Origin: Lentisphaeraceae bacterium
GTDB lineage: Bacteria; Verrucomicrobiota; Kiritimatiellia; RFP12; DVOR01
NCBI GenBank assembly: GCA_004555175.1
Contig: SFJE01000012.1
Coordinates: 10,201-74,200, forward strand
Direction: 5' to 3'
Length of the DNA stretch: 64,000 bases
Part shown: piece after piece, positions 15,001 through 20,822 of the stretch
Layout of the letters: every line of letters begins with the position of its first letter
Numbering within the stretch: position 1 is the first letter of the stretch
The notes under the pieces: generated by a model
Told to the model about the DNA's origin: nothing
What the model saw: the letters and a program-made list of their open reading frames with translations, nothing else
The model's database searches: none
Translations under genes and position numbers: made by a program

Positions 15001-17475
15001 GTCACGCTGACGGCTGAAGCTGCGGCGACGATCACGGTGGATCTGCCGATTGCTACGGTGACCTCGCTCACGGCCACGGGCTCCGGGGCGTTGACCCTTG
15101 CGGCAGGGACCTCGGCGGGTTTCCCCACCGGCACCCTCACCCTGACGAATGCCAACCTCACGGTGCGCGACCTCTATGCTCCGGCAGCCGCGGTCACGGT
15201 CTCGGGCACTGGCACCGGCTCGCTCACCTGGGAGCTCACCCGCGGCGTTGCGCACACTGGCGCAATTAAGACGCCCTCTACGGTGGCCTTCAAGACCCAA
15301 GGCGATATGACCTTGAGTTCGACCTCCAACTACTTCCGGGGCTCCTTCTCGGTTCTCTCGGGCGAAACTGTGCTCTCCTGCGGTTCGCAGGGCGGTGGCG
15401 AGGGGGCAACCCGAGGCCTAGAGGGCGATGTGACCATCGCGCAAGGGGCAACGCTGCGCCTCAAGAGCGGTGATGCCTTTGACTACTCGCTCAGCACCTC
15501 TTCGCCGCAGCAAATTAATGTCCTGGGCACGCTCGCTATCGACGCGAAAGCAACGCTCCTGCCGGTGAATACGCTCTTGCTCGGTGAAGGGGCGCAAGTG
15601 ACCTCCTCGCTTGACACCCTTGCGCTGGACTTCTACGGGGCGAATGTGCCGATTAAGGTGACTGGCCCCGGGGCTGTCATTGACGCGAAGATCGGTGCTC
15701 ACGATGCGAACAAGTCGGCTACGGCGACCTTCTCGCAAGGGGCCTCGCTCGAACTCAGGTCTGCCCTCAACTCGACCTCCTTCTCGCTGACGACGGCCTT
15801 GGCCAATGCGGCGAGCGAGGGGACGCTGATTCTGACAGGGGCGCAGAGTGGCACCGGTACCTTGAGGGTGGGCGACGGGGTTATTCTCGCCGGGTCGGGT
15901 TCCTGGGGCGATGCGGTCATCTTCGAGGCGGGGGCCAAGCTGTTGGTTGATCCGGCGGCGGAGGCTCCGCTGACGCTGAATGGGGCGATTAGCGACAAGG
16001 CCCAGGTGGTCTTGGCGTCGACGCCAACGACACCCTCGACAGCGGCGGTGAAGACGACCGCAGAGAATGTCACCCTCTCGACGGGCAACTTCACTGCCCC
16101 TGAGGGCTATGAGCTGACCCTCAGCGCGGACAGCAAAACGCTCTATGTGACGAAAACCAAGAAAGTCTACACATCCCTAACCGCGACGGTTGACGGCACA
16201 GTCACCACCTGGTCTCAGTTGCCGTGGACAACGGATGGGTCGACCGAGGCAACAGACATCAACTGGGCCTTCGTGGAAGAGGTATATCTGACTGTTGAGG
16301 CAGATGTGGCTCTGCGGGTGGATGTAGCCTTGCCGAAGGTCGCAGCGCTTTATGCACTGACATACTCTCAGGCGAATGTAACTCTAACATCCACCTTGTC
16401 AGAGGCACCCTTTACTGCATTAGCGACACTCTCAACAATGGCGAATATCGATTTTGCAGTAGGGACAGTAGCGAAGGTGCCAGCGAACATTCAGCCGAGC
16501 CTTTATATTACGGTTCGTTTTGCCGATAATCTCATAGCGGCTGTTCAAGAGGCTGTGATTATTGGAACTGGAAGTGCGAGTTGCACGGTGGTCTTTGACG
16601 GGACCAACACCTTTACGGCGCCGGTGACGGTGAAGAAGGGGGCGACGCTGGCGGGCTCGGGGCGTCTGGCGGCGGATGTCACCTTCGAGAACGGCTCGGC
16701 GGTCTTGGCCGATGGCGCTGCGCTCACAGTGGGCACGGTGACGGTGGCTGATGGGGCAACCGTCACGGTGACCCCGGCAGCGGGCTTGGCGGATGCCACT
16801 GTGCTAGTTGCCGCGAACGCGCTCACGGAGAGCAACTTCACCGAGCCGACGGGCTATAGCCGCACGGTCGTTGAGGGGACCACGCTCAAGCTTTCGCGCA
16901 ACTTGACGCTTGAGGTTAAGTATCAGGATGAGGCGCTGGAGACGGTGCTCTCGGATGCAGCCAAACAGCGAATCCGCGAGCAGGTCTGCAAGGTGGCCGA
17001 TACGGCGGTGACTGGCACAATCGCCACGAAGATTGAGGTCCTCCACGCCGATGGCGCCACCGTCAAGGCGGTCGATACCAGCGCCTTGGAGGGGCTGCTC
17101 ACCTGCTTCAAGAATCACACCGCGGCGACGGTGGATGGGACGACGGCTAAGGTGAAGGTCTGCTACGACTTCGGCGTCTCGCACATCACGGTGGATGCCG
17201 ATCGCGCGGTCATCGTGACGGCGAAGGTCGAGGGCCAGAGCGCGGAGGTGGACTTCGCGGAGGGGGTCTCCTTCTCGGTGGTCGACATGAATACCGGAAT
17301 GGTCTGGTCGATGGCCCCTGGCGACCTCCTCGAGCAGACGACTGGCGAGGTGCGCTTCAAGATCCCGGCCGACCGCTTGGATGATGCCAACGATACCAAC
17401 AGCCAGAAGCTCCTTGAGGACTTCATCGGCACCCGCGCCCTGCGCGTGAAGGTGACGCGGGAGGAGAGCCGTTAG
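1..17475 (+). CDS. Giant beta-helix / autotransporter-associated repeat surface protein, 5' partial
   Basis: The frame is open from base 1, so the start lies outside the window; about 5,824 residues are visible before TAG at 17473. The protein is rich in Gly, Thr, Ala, Ser and Leu. The first ~130 residues end in DCGAYEYQG, a typical close of a right-handed beta-helix domain. The rest is a long run of beta-strand repeats, several of the autotransporter-associated type (for example GTLRVTGTTG near 6510 and 13225, and NGANTHT near 10516 and 11770). A recurrent header, roughly ATVxGxxxWxxLxW, opens nine large modules (near 5491, 6891, 7549, 9579, 10843, 12091, 13565, 14901 and 16177). A discoidin-like domain lies near 4428-5040. 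The C-terminus (LRVKVTREESR) shows no autotransporter barrel, PEP-CTERM or LPXTG signal, so how it is exported or anchored is unclear. The likely role is adhesin or surface layer; no enzymatic function is visible. Confidence 0.75.
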   Translation, partial: GAGAVKQNVVVKSSLIHNNAAGLGANVTAYLSTVADTDGTALAATAKAYGCAIWRYSRLAETGAEIVDCWAGIEPGFLAPAPEGEDYHLSAHSELIDAAGTAQWPGFTEADRALTDLAGQPRNLLQGYDCGAYEYQGTATVTDWTWFGSAASMDGDLAGAGWRQMTLGSAHALPANVAAVWADRNGYPEANVRADAPLTLSALTIKTVNTCFALLQGSEAGRVTVTGTLMKSAASSLVLAGPLTVQGGTTLSAGTVTVAEGADIKAANVTLNGSTTFRQTGGNFTFGNFFYVRDTGTFSLEGGTFKGGELSLAKGSNQTALVFAGADVTLTRIETGDESGARYGDIIQTGGTVTLTGSGSGKSAPLHISHWPGSSTYSLRGGTLYVPNGEVRLGQDGTGTLSLEGGVAKIRSIGRSNGSVVLAGGTFHALESQALNYVSYKSGTESRLEVADGKKTLTFYGTTDSSNTGGLTLGPGNFVAYNTIAKRNLTLSAGTCLTLSTADGEALTDRGALNLASPYTLTVPGEGEVPVLTGTLQAAPLAVAKDLPLNTSTLVLQVKGSVSGLTSAYENCYEITTQPAEDNTEITNVYVKQILNRPASSTIPVLTVSGQTDWDTAAKWSTGSVPAATTPVIVRATETATLKMPIGGTLAQVTFDVAEGKTLTLDNYNATIAELRLIGAGTLDLGTVARLSYTNQTAFSGTMVVSHASQELKEATIKNQHLRFAVNYALGSCAGFTLAGGIEVAAEKTLTCDSSLAGGEARVEAGATVVIGQGCTNRLNFTAADGQVITLAAGTTGTNPAYLGGNVNAQNWKITDDNGTSTKGLTLTGSVTLATPPTSGKLAASALSSLTLKSGKLTLASAWAMPAGAVKAGAGRVTLPSGSSMAGSATFRGPIAFAEAKTFSVSGDLVFRDGSVIYLPIGATFSATGSLVVEPGTRVVLTGTPEATQEVDLFKSTQAGGLSISTLTEVALALENPPADKVVTLTPYLTAAGVYGYTLTLTEPNIWTGATDSNWSNAANWSNDTVPADGAAVSFPDSVDNKAVTIDTAIAPSAIRVVGNYTFSGNGPITSKPAIAQSAGEVTWNLFPKAGSYDVASGATAVISSADGYYEGRFTGDGTVRVTGTLELGASSIAFQGRFEVNQGQLALRLGAATASAGVNLVGGTLKTKVPATVSKLDLSGTSSLVLPLSAPLTVTDAFTASGTVFIAVDAIPEEAGFWLLMTLPEEAAETTFGLTTNSASDTYRAGVVQRGREVFLAVYDSTQIAWAGTGTGADKWVINTSAIEATETANKVVWFHDVDGVGEPTVSLPETPTSVMVTAQTTHFTLEGTFGAVPVTVQSGASVTLAATDMTLSTFVNDGTVTVTGTLDLTNTTFSGTGTFIAGTGGTIKVTAQQLAATTNLFKRGGGRLEVSGGNSNYTYPSGALSGGTAEGAESGELVKTGTGTLYLQPTAFNESLTIQEGSVALSGTIALKARYFKFEIYERFNDTANTQNAWNWVSWNWAPSTWLGLSEVALTLSGERLAWPEGSSIIYFDGGVLDSVVLGMGNRTSFCDGQITNLLDGNTATQFRWLDNYQYASYGQGANPRTYFVVDAGREVVFSGYDFATPTIPNQFFYKWNVSAANDLQAWHPSASDTGPTENESEIWQTIDERTLAASSSLLKANSWMTTRGYAFTNKGSGFWSSLSGPVKVSSGATFDLTSAVGNTHILEDSLTLASVTGEGTLRVPTSLNLTLDTLNIGKLQLTGSTILTQPITATSATVTTLALDSEVAQAYTDNGGVDFVLLTNCTAKPALSWPDGVPQTTTDGGTWGLVLLEEDKTLHLRLSGSKREIKATISGTKTWSDLQWTDPLGVNVSLTSPTDAIVERVVLVPEGEGATLSSMDFTQFPNLKNVLLAEAGGTLTLSDTSALTSNANVLLTVPQAATLRVTSPDALAFAKNSASNLQLNNANIRLRGAGTLLLDFADAANVLLMVGNQGLFTGNITVASGTLKFPNNSSGTGPVYNRTITVKGEKAKLATGTNTDATGWSYGSGKFIFREGATFEVYKRDTYKAPIELCGATIRLMAGATESNRGIDLYESPSTTVLAADGATAENPTVSKLTFAENASASDRIAYVRGGNWTVNVAEHARFDIEATLGADNSDRTLIKAGAGEMVLATTVNNCLNTLINAGTLRVTGTTGTGSTIVKGGATICGTGTVRGTISFASGGLLAVDPAVVEPLTISRFAQTTSWANITLTGTPTQTFPILRATAENFKLLTDYFKTDEAFPTNDYSLVVVDNVLYAKKILKQGDQVVEAPTSLQATVPSGTTNWSELTWTTDSSTEVDAEAIDWWQVKSVSLTAAEGAVDATVDLDLPLYNVQTLTLAGALTLTGNEGNRLNGCTLALTNGATATINGLFDGATAVSLSGNGTVTWAADHTGTLSLAAGTTLTAPAGITLSALDCTAGGTLAVDPANPYTVTAITGQATVKATGSISDGVSLLKVGSTVAVVNFALDTNFPAGYGLAVDNGTLKAVVGSEVMAVVSGAAVWESLTWTDTRGNAFTPTWSNIRAVTLKVTDSATLALPTLSLASLAIDFGETEEKSLTLNSSTSQTLPALYVLGTNGGDVLCNDGTLTLSALSASAPYVGVTAEMLSGLTSGTNTYTFASDAVLGLYCTASGSSIAGYLKAPQRGIAIRSGTLKASREDNFGGSSDNTKIRIDADATFDVDGWAITCEPTLNGGTLRNNTRRTKGNGLNTDETQRQLFNITLTADSIIDNAEMLNSVASNWNAQTLTLNSHTLTKRGNGFFGFRTASVAGDGVLNIEAGTLKLADDCTLSGNVSVQVAKGATFTLTGTRTLSAGATLTLEGTMDLAATLTGEGAVTVASGSVSLSGLTTYTGLTTVQGGATLSAASLAGSLTCETGATLKPRAIDTPLSLGGTLTATNLVIDLSAFAEQPETIPLFTSPNELTTTMVATAGRYKPAVVQMEDGTWKLSYVYRFDGDTALTWEGGATGDLADATWRADGVSGLSLLASNGMIFPADGTYTLTNNNNLLLAFPTGAVTIGANATVTLSSTREQSGLCGDVTLENGATLKLVDSFAAYAGITGSGATLEMDVSMLAVPRGDLSVGTLKLTGSTLPTGTPRETFTCTTLVFSEELVAAIEAATTQQGTILTLASAYTGNVPPACTTLPAGYALKKTEAGALVVAFTAQVVTKLYAQVSGSGAWTGLTWYTDEAYTTKPTAIAWGAVTAVTLTNTANAPVALTLPGNLTALTTMTIGSASKAITLSGATLPTLNSLTLNGPLTLDGAVISTIPASLSGTGTLTFKNAAVSSTRGDNDGSNFAYNDFTGRWVVERGATLTLAETATENQLGLLNWDSNVADSGQIEVRAGGTLAVNQKNAFGWNNVSAQKDHTVLVVDGGTVTIGTNEQHFRRKMEWHPGAVLDNQGTTFYLTRGVTMNVVAGESTAPVIFRGNAIKLKGDNACDGNANTAFVVAAGAVLQVDATIVQSNADDALTLSGAGTVLLNGANTHTQATTVAAGTTIGGTGLVTNSAVTFEEGSKLLAEGGSSVLTLNDATGRAQVVLDESVAESALPMAVLKTAETATVTLVPPADYQISSATADGVTTHTLDLIRYTALTATVDGTKGWNELSWQTPDGTPIASPRWAWVTALTLNVTADASLTLPGNFSSITSLTLPGTGTLTLSGGSLPALTSLSLSGNLTLDGAVITTIPAALSGTGTLTLKNAGEVTSSAAGGASTFAYNSFTGRWIIETGTTLNLAGGGGQYGQLAKSDVEGSGQIVVKAGATVKLSEDHVFGWKDIDAQCNRTVLVLDGGALVNNAEQYLRRTFELKNGATLSDPNGNFWLARAGRLLVSEGLATILDSGSGPKLGCDGATNGSNSTSAPSRIEVGVGATLTVEASLTDKETDHAYALALSGAGTVLFNGANTHTKATTVAAGTTIGGTGSITASSVTLHGSKILTNASGEALTLSTVTGSATIVVPEGFPTTGTTAVLKTNSTSAPTLTPPTGYVMSEATADGIKKTVYLEWMPYDSLTAEVSGTVALSALNWKTPEGTAVASPEWRFVNTVTFKGLTADATVTMDGELAETVTTLTGTGETVTLAGEMAWTVGTRTFAGNLALSRALASGTLSVATGATLTLSADNSAFTGTLNLAAGSTLRATQVSALAFAQTDGVVDFGVTTLPIMGNGVLELALPKAETLQVKSSTATPTVRFAGDILVSSGTMKFPNSAVAGNNWADAWGPVYARTITVRGERAKLATGSNTDATGWSVGTNQKLILEEGGSYELSKRDTFKTPLEMTGGIIRLMPHTEVNLNCALQIFNGQQTTVKAVNGATSASPTISKLTLEASDETGDWRKAMITNANWQVTVEENAQFYIDAVLSGDWGFVKSDKGEMVLAAENVYTGVTTINAGTLRVTGTTGAGTTTVENGAIICGSGTVKGALTFEDGAIFAADPADSLTVNGAVTAGGTVIVRLASVPTETVALLTAASLPAVSAFSAENLPEGFALVVVGNTLYAEKQTAPTLVQATVNGDAAWESLSWQTMAGTALSGTIDWATLEAVTLHISEDATLSGVPALKTDGQLVLDFTAATEKTLTLEATESRTLPAVTIAGTAGGNLLADSATFTLTSLAAASGCPYLGTSPELLGTLTASTITFSENALIGLLCSADGSSLPLGKTLKAPQQGFAIRTGTFQPVQADTFGNNTVNTKIRVDTGAALDVNGYATTCVLTLNGGTLTNTGNGVGSNSRQLANITLTADSVIETSKEINSIDHYYAVQTLTLNGHTLTKRGSATFGFYNASIVGGGGRIVVEEGTLQFIDNGSKANTISGAVTFENKGGTLTLSDAYTVAADSTLTFKGNVTVTRALTVGENAGVKIAYDGDVVPTSGLASLDTCAQVTFSETFWKAIEMKTAAMGTVFTLATSYGLSTAPYFESKTGYALEAQVTSAEGAETTTYALVLTYAGAISDVTAVQATVSRNANWSALAWKDMDGNAVTPTWGKVTSVTLTAEAAATITVDLPIATVTSLTATGSGALTLAAGTSAGFPTGTLTLTNANLTVRDLYAPAAAVTVSGTGTGSLTWELTRGVAHTGAIKTPSTVAFKTQGDMTLSSTSNYFRGSFSVLSGETVLSCGSQGGGEGATRGLEGDVTIAQGATLRLKSGDAFDYSLSTSSPQQINVLGTLAIDAKATLLPVNTLLLGEGAQVTSSLDTLALDFYGANVPIKVTGPGAVIDAKIGAHDANKSATATFSQGASLELRSALNSTSFSLTTALANAASEGTLILTGAQSGTGTLRVGDGVILAGSGSWGDAVIFEAGAKLLVDPAAEAPLTLNGAISDKAQVVLASTPTTPSTAAVKTTAENVTLSTGNFTAPEGYELTLSADSKTLYVTKTKKVYTSLTATVDGTVTTWSQLPWTTDGSTEATDINWAFVEEVYLTVEADVALRVDVALPKVAALYALTYSQANVTLTSTLSEAPFTALATLSTMANIDFAVGTVAKVPANIQPSLYITVRFADNLIAAVQEAVIIGTGSASCTVVFDGTNTFTAPVTVKKGATLAGSGRLAADVTFENGSAVLADGAALTVGTVTVADGATVTVTPAAGLADATVLVAANALTESNFTEPTGYSRTVVEGTTLKLSRNLTLEVKYQDEALETVLSDAAKQRIREQVCKVADTAVTGTIATKIEVLHADGATVKAVDTSALEGLLTCFKNHTAATVDGTTAKVKVCYDFGVSHITVDADRAVIVTAKVEGQSAEVDFAEGVSFSVVDMNTGMVWSMAPGDLLEQTTGEVRFKIPADRLDDANDTNSQKLLEDFIGTRALRVKVTREESR

Positions 17476-17498
17476 CCGTTAGCGGATAGCGGTTAGCA
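17471..17498. repeat. Tandem heptamer repeat, 4 units
   Basis: Four consecutive 7-mers (GTTAGCC, GTTAGCG, GATAGCG, GTTAGCA) run through the stop codon of the giant gene. The same 7-base period with a different unit recurs at 19159 and 39314. Confidence 0.8.
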
Positions 17499-17501
17499 AC
17501 A

Positions 17502-17532
17502 GGAGAGGCCCCGCCGGGCCTCTCCCTTTTTT
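17502..17532 (+). terminator. Rho-independent terminator of the giant gene
   Basis: A 10-bp perfect stem (GGAGAGGCCC with GGGCCTCTCC), a 4-base loop and six T residues, 26 bases after the stop codon. Confidence 0.93.
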
Positions 17533-17555
17533 AGGCGACGCAGGGTTAACCGCCC

Positions 17556-17643
17556 GGGTTGACCTCGGCCCCGGGGCGGGTTGGCCTTGGCCCAGGGGCG
17601 GGTTGACCTTGGCCCAGGGGCGGGTTGACCTTGGCCCAGGGGC
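17556..17643. repeat. Four tandem 22-bp GC-rich repeats
   Basis: Four contiguous 22-mers start at 17556, 17578, 17600 and 17622. Each begins GGGTTGAC or GGGTTGGC and ends in CCAGGGGC or CCCGGGGC. A detached partial copy (TTGGCCCAGGGGCGG) lies at about 17703. The first unit shares 15 bases (CCCGGGTTGACCTCG) with the palindrome cluster at 54868. The tract fills most of the 324-base gap between the giant gene and hom; no gene is visible in that gap. Confidence 0.85.
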
Positions 17644-17736
17644 GGGTGGGGGGAGTGCTCGCCTCGCGCGTGCGCGCGTACACCTTAACTATAGGGCCGG
17701 CTTTGGCCCAGGGGCGGCTTGTTCGCGCGGGCGCTG

Positions 17737-17765
17737 TTGCGCGGGGGCGGGGAGTGTGGTAAGAT
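17737..17765 (+). promoter_or_regulatory. Candidate sigma-70 promoter for hom
   Basis: TTGCGC, a 17-base spacer, then TAAGAT, ending 34 bases before the hom start codon. The -35 box is weak, so this is a tentative call. Confidence 0.4.
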
Positions 17766-17799
17766 GGGGGCGTTTTATGAGATTGTTTTTGGAGGCGCG

Positions 17800-19107
17800 A
17801 TGAAGGAAGTCGGCGTTGGCATTGTTGGGTTCGGCACGGTTGGTGCCGGCGTCGTGGAGGGTTTACTCACGGGGGCGGCGCTGATTAGCCGGCGGTGTGG
17901 GGTGTCGGTTCAGTTGCGCGCGGTGGCGGATTTGGATATTACGACCGATCGCGGGGTGTCGGTGCCGGCGGGGATTTTGGGGACGGATGCCTTGGCGTTG
18001 GTGGCGCGGGAGGATATTCAGGTGGTGGTGGAGCTGATTGGGGGGACGGGGATTGCCTACACGGTGGTCAAGCAGGCGCTGGAGGCAGGGAAGTCGGTGG
18101 TGACGGCGAATAAGAAGCTTTTGGCCGAGCGCGGGGCGGAGTTGTTTGCCTTGGCGCGCGAAAGGGGGGTGGATCTCTACTTTGGTGCGAGTGTGGGCGG
18201 TGGTATTCCGATTATCCGGGCGCTGCGCGATGGGTTGGTGGCCAATGATATTCGCGCGGTCTATGGCATCTTGAACGGGACGTGCAACTATATCCTCACG
18301 CGGATGGCGCGGGAGGGGTCGGCCTTTGATGAGGTGTTGGCCGATGCGCAGCGGTTGGGGTATGCCGAGGCAAATCCCTCGCTGGATATTGATGGCTTTG
18401 ACACGGCGCATAAGATTTCGATTTTGGCCTCGTTGGCCTATGGGGTGAGCGTGCCGCTCAATGAGGTGACGGTGCAGGGCATTCGCGGGTTGAGCCTGGT
18501 GGATGTGCGCTATGCCGATGAGTTGGGCTATGTGATTAAGCTCCTGGCGGTCTGCCGCGAGTGCGCGGGAAAGCGGCTGGAGGTGCGGGTGAATCCGACG
18601 CTGGTGCCCAAGACGCACATGCTCGGCTCGGTGAGCGATGTCTTCAACGCGGTCTTGGTGGATGGCTCGATGACGGGCGATACGCTCTACTATGGACGTG
18701 GGGCGGGGCGCGCGGCCACGGCAAGTGCGGTGATTAGCGACATTGTCTCCGTGGCGCGCCATGTGGCCGCCGGGCTCCCGCGCGAGGCTGAGCCGTTGCC
18801 CTCGATTGAAGCTTCGGGATATGCCCTGCAGAAGCCGGAGGATTGCGTCAGCCGCTTCTATATCCGCCTGATGGTGCGCGAAGCGTGCGGGATGGTGGGG
18901 CGGTTTGCAACGATTTTGGGCAATCACGGGGTGAGCATCTTTGCAGCTTCGCAGCACGCGGCCACCGAGGCGCAGTGCGAGGCAGGGTATGTGCCGGTGA
19001 TTATTCTCACGCAGCCGGCGCGGGCGGGGGATTTGCAGGCGGCCCTGCAGGAGATTACCGAGCAGGGAATCGTGCAGAGCATGCCGCTGAGCATGTGCAT
19101 GTTGTAA
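17800..19107 (+). CDS. hom: Homoserine dehydrogenase
   Basis: Reduces aspartate 4-semialdehyde to homoserine with NAD(P)H, on the way to threonine and methionine. The 435-residue product has an N-terminal Rossmann fold (VGFGTVGAGVVEGL, about residues 9-22), the segment EANPSLDIDGFDTAHKISI typical of the catalytic domain, and a C-terminal ACT-like domain (about 350-430) that normally binds threonine for feedback control. I chose ATG 17800 because GGAGG sits five bases upstream (17791-17795) and the fold starts at residue 3; the frame stays open further upstream but lacks a ribosome site. Length matches the family. It lies just upstream of aspartate kinase on the same strand, though with a 250-base gap, so the two may be transcribed separately. 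Confidence 0.96.
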   Translation: MKEVGVGIVGFGTVGAGVVEGLLTGAALISRRCGVSVQLRAVADLDITTDRGVSVPAGILGTDALALVAREDIQVVVELIGGTGIAYTVVKQALEAGKSVVTANKKLLAERGAELFALARERGVDLYFGASVGGGIPIIRALRDGLVANDIRAVYGILNGTCNYILTRMAREGSAFDEVLADAQRLGYAEANPSLDIDGFDTAHKISILASLAYGVSVPLNEVTVQGIRGLSLVDVRYADELGYVIKLLAVCRECAGKRLEVRVNPTLVPKTHMLGSVSDVFNAVLVDGSMTGDTLYYGRGAGRAATASAVISDIVSVARHVAAGLPREAEPLPSIEASGYALQKPEDCVSRFYIRLMVREACGMVGRFATILGNHGVSIFAASQHAATEAQCEAGYVPVIILTQPARAGDLQAALQEITEQGIVQSMPLSMCML

Positions 19108-19158
19108 GTTCGCCGCCGCCATTCCCGAGGGGAGGCGGCAGATGAGAGGAGTAAGATG

Positions 19159-19193
19159 GATAGCCGACAGCTGACAGCGGACAGCCGACAGTC
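19159..19193. repeat. Tandem heptamer repeat, 5 units
   Basis: Five 7-mers in a row (GATAGCC, GACAGCT, GACAGCG, GACAGCC, GACAGTC) lie in the hom-lysC gap. The rest of that gap (19108-19358) shows no gene; it holds a GCGAGC-GCA-GCGAGC direct repeat at 19260-19274. Confidence 0.8.
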
Positions 19194-19358
19194 GCGTGCC
19201 GCGACGGACAGGCCGGAGGGCTTGGCGGTCTATCATCCCTTCTCTGTCATCTCTCCTCTGCGAGCGCAGCGAGCAAGTTAAAGGATTTTGTCGCGCCAGG
19301 GGCTGGCTGGGCGGATGCCCGGGTGCCTTGGGCGAGAGAGCAAGGAGTTAGCGTTTAT

Positions 19359-20738
19359 ATGAAAGTGTGCAAGTTTGGCGGTTCCTCCGTCGCGGACGAC
19401 GTGCAGGTTGCCAAGATCTGCGATATTGTGGCCTCGGATCCGGCCCGCCGGATTGTGGTGGTTTCGGCCCCCGGGAAGCGGAATAAGCAGGATACGAAGG
19501 TGACCGATCTGCTGATTGAGTGCGCCGGGCGGTGCCTGACGCAGAAGGATCCGCAGGAGGTGCTCGAGGCCATCGTTGAGCGCTACGCGCAGATTTACCG
19601 AGGGCTGGGGCTGGATAAGAATCGCGAGACGGAAGGGGTTCTGGCCGAGATCCGCGCAGACTTGGAGCAGCGCGTCGCGTCGATGGATCTCTCCAATGCC
19701 GCACGCTTTATGGATTCGATGAAGGCGGCGGGCGAGGATAACTCGGCGCGCATTGTGGCGGCAGCCTTCCGGGCGCGTGGCATTCGCGCGGCCTACAAGA
19801 ACCCCGGCGAGGCGGGGCTGTTGATGTCGGACGACTTTGGCAATGCGCAGGTGTTGCCTGAATCGTATGACCGGCTGGCGAACTTGGCCTTCGATGCCGA
19901 GCGCGAGATTGTGGTCTTTCCGGGCTTCTTTGGCGTGACGCGTAAGGGGGAGATTGCCACCTTCCCGCGCGGCGGCTCGGATATCACTGGGTCTATTTTG
20001 GCCGCGGCGGTGAAGGCGAAGGTCTACGAGAACTTTACGGATGTCGATGCGGTCTACCCGGTGGATCCGCGCTTGGTGCCGGAGGTTTCCGAGGGGATTG
20101 CGGAGATGACCTACCGCGAGATGCGCGAACTCTCCTACGCCGGCTTTGGCGTCTTCCAGGATGAGGCGATTATCCCGGCGGTGAAGGCGGCTATCCCAAT
20201 CAATATCCGTAACACCAACCATCCGGACGCGCCCGGGACGATGATCCTCCATCACCGCCGCGCGCGGCAGGGGTCGGTGGTGGGCATTGCCTCCTCCTCG
20301 GGCTTCTGCACGCTCTATATCGATAAGTATATGATGAACCGCGAGGTCGGCTTTGGGCGTAAGCTCTTGCAGATCCTTGAGGACGAGGGGATCTCCTACG
20401 AGCACATGCCCTCGGGCATCGACAATGTCTCGGTCATCTTCCGCGAAGAGGGCTTCACCCCCGAGGTGGAAGGGCGCGTGCGCGACCATATTATGCGCGA
20501 TTTGCAGCCCGACAACCTCCAGATTGAGCGCGGCACCTCGCTGATTATGATTGTTGGCGAAGGGCTCTACTACACCCCCGGGATGGCCGCCCATGCCACC
20601 TTGGCGCTCTTCCGCGAAGGGATCTCGATTGATATGATGAATCAGGGCTCCTCGGAGATTTCGATGATGTTCGGGGTGCAGAGTTCCCATCGCGAGGCCG
20701 CCGTCCGCGCCCTCTATCACGCCTTCTTCAAGGCCTAG
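19359..20738 (+). CDS. lysC: Aspartate kinase, monofunctional, with C-terminal ACT domains
   Basis: Phosphorylates aspartate, the first step to lysine, threonine and methionine. The 459-residue protein opens with MKVCKFGGSSV, the family's ATP/aspartate-binding start, and carries FTDVDAVYPVDPR and SYAGFGVFQDEAI, the equivalents of the kinase-domain substrate motifs. From about residue 310 two ACT domains follow, normally the site of lysine or threonine feedback inhibition. ATG 19359 is chosen because KFGGSS must be near the N-terminus and AAGGAG lies upstream at 19342. The sequence resembles the monofunctional YclM-like class rather than fused ThrA. Placement after hom fits a shared aspartate-pathway role; thrB and thrC are not in the window. 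Confidence 0.95.
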   Translation: MKVCKFGGSSVADDVQVAKICDIVASDPARRIVVVSAPGKRNKQDTKVTDLLIECAGRCLTQKDPQEVLEAIVERYAQIYRGLGLDKNRETEGVLAEIRADLEQRVASMDLSNAARFMDSMKAAGEDNSARIVAAAFRARGIRAAYKNPGEAGLLMSDDFGNAQVLPESYDRLANLAFDAEREIVVFPGFFGVTRKGEIATFPRGGSDITGSILAAAVKAKVYENFTDVDAVYPVDPRLVPEVSEGIAEMTYREMRELSYAGFGVFQDEAIIPAVKAAIPINIRNTNHPDAPGTMILHHRRARQGSVVGIASSSGFCTLYIDKYMMNREVGFGRKLLQILEDEGISYEHMPSGIDNVSVIFREEGFTPEVEGRVRDHIMRDLQPDNLQIERGTSLIMIVGEGLYYTPGMAAHATLALFREGISIDMMNQGSSEISMMFGVQSSHREAAVRALYHAFFKA

Positions 20739-20748
20739 GTTCAGCGAA

Positions 20749-20776
20749 GGGGAGCGCAGCGCGCGCTTCCCTTTTT
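20749..20776 (+). terminator. Rho-independent terminator after lysC
   Basis: A 9-bp stem (GGGGAGCGC with GCGCTTCCC, one G-T pair), a short loop and five T residues, 10 bases after the lysC stop. Confidence 0.85.
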
Positions 20777-20822
20777 GCCGAAAATGTGATAGCGTGTGAG
20801 TGACGATTGAGAGAGTGCGTGT

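Noticed and set aside
1..17475. Classical type V autotransporter with C-terminal barrel
   Set aside because: No terminal beta barrel or aromatic C-terminus is visible.
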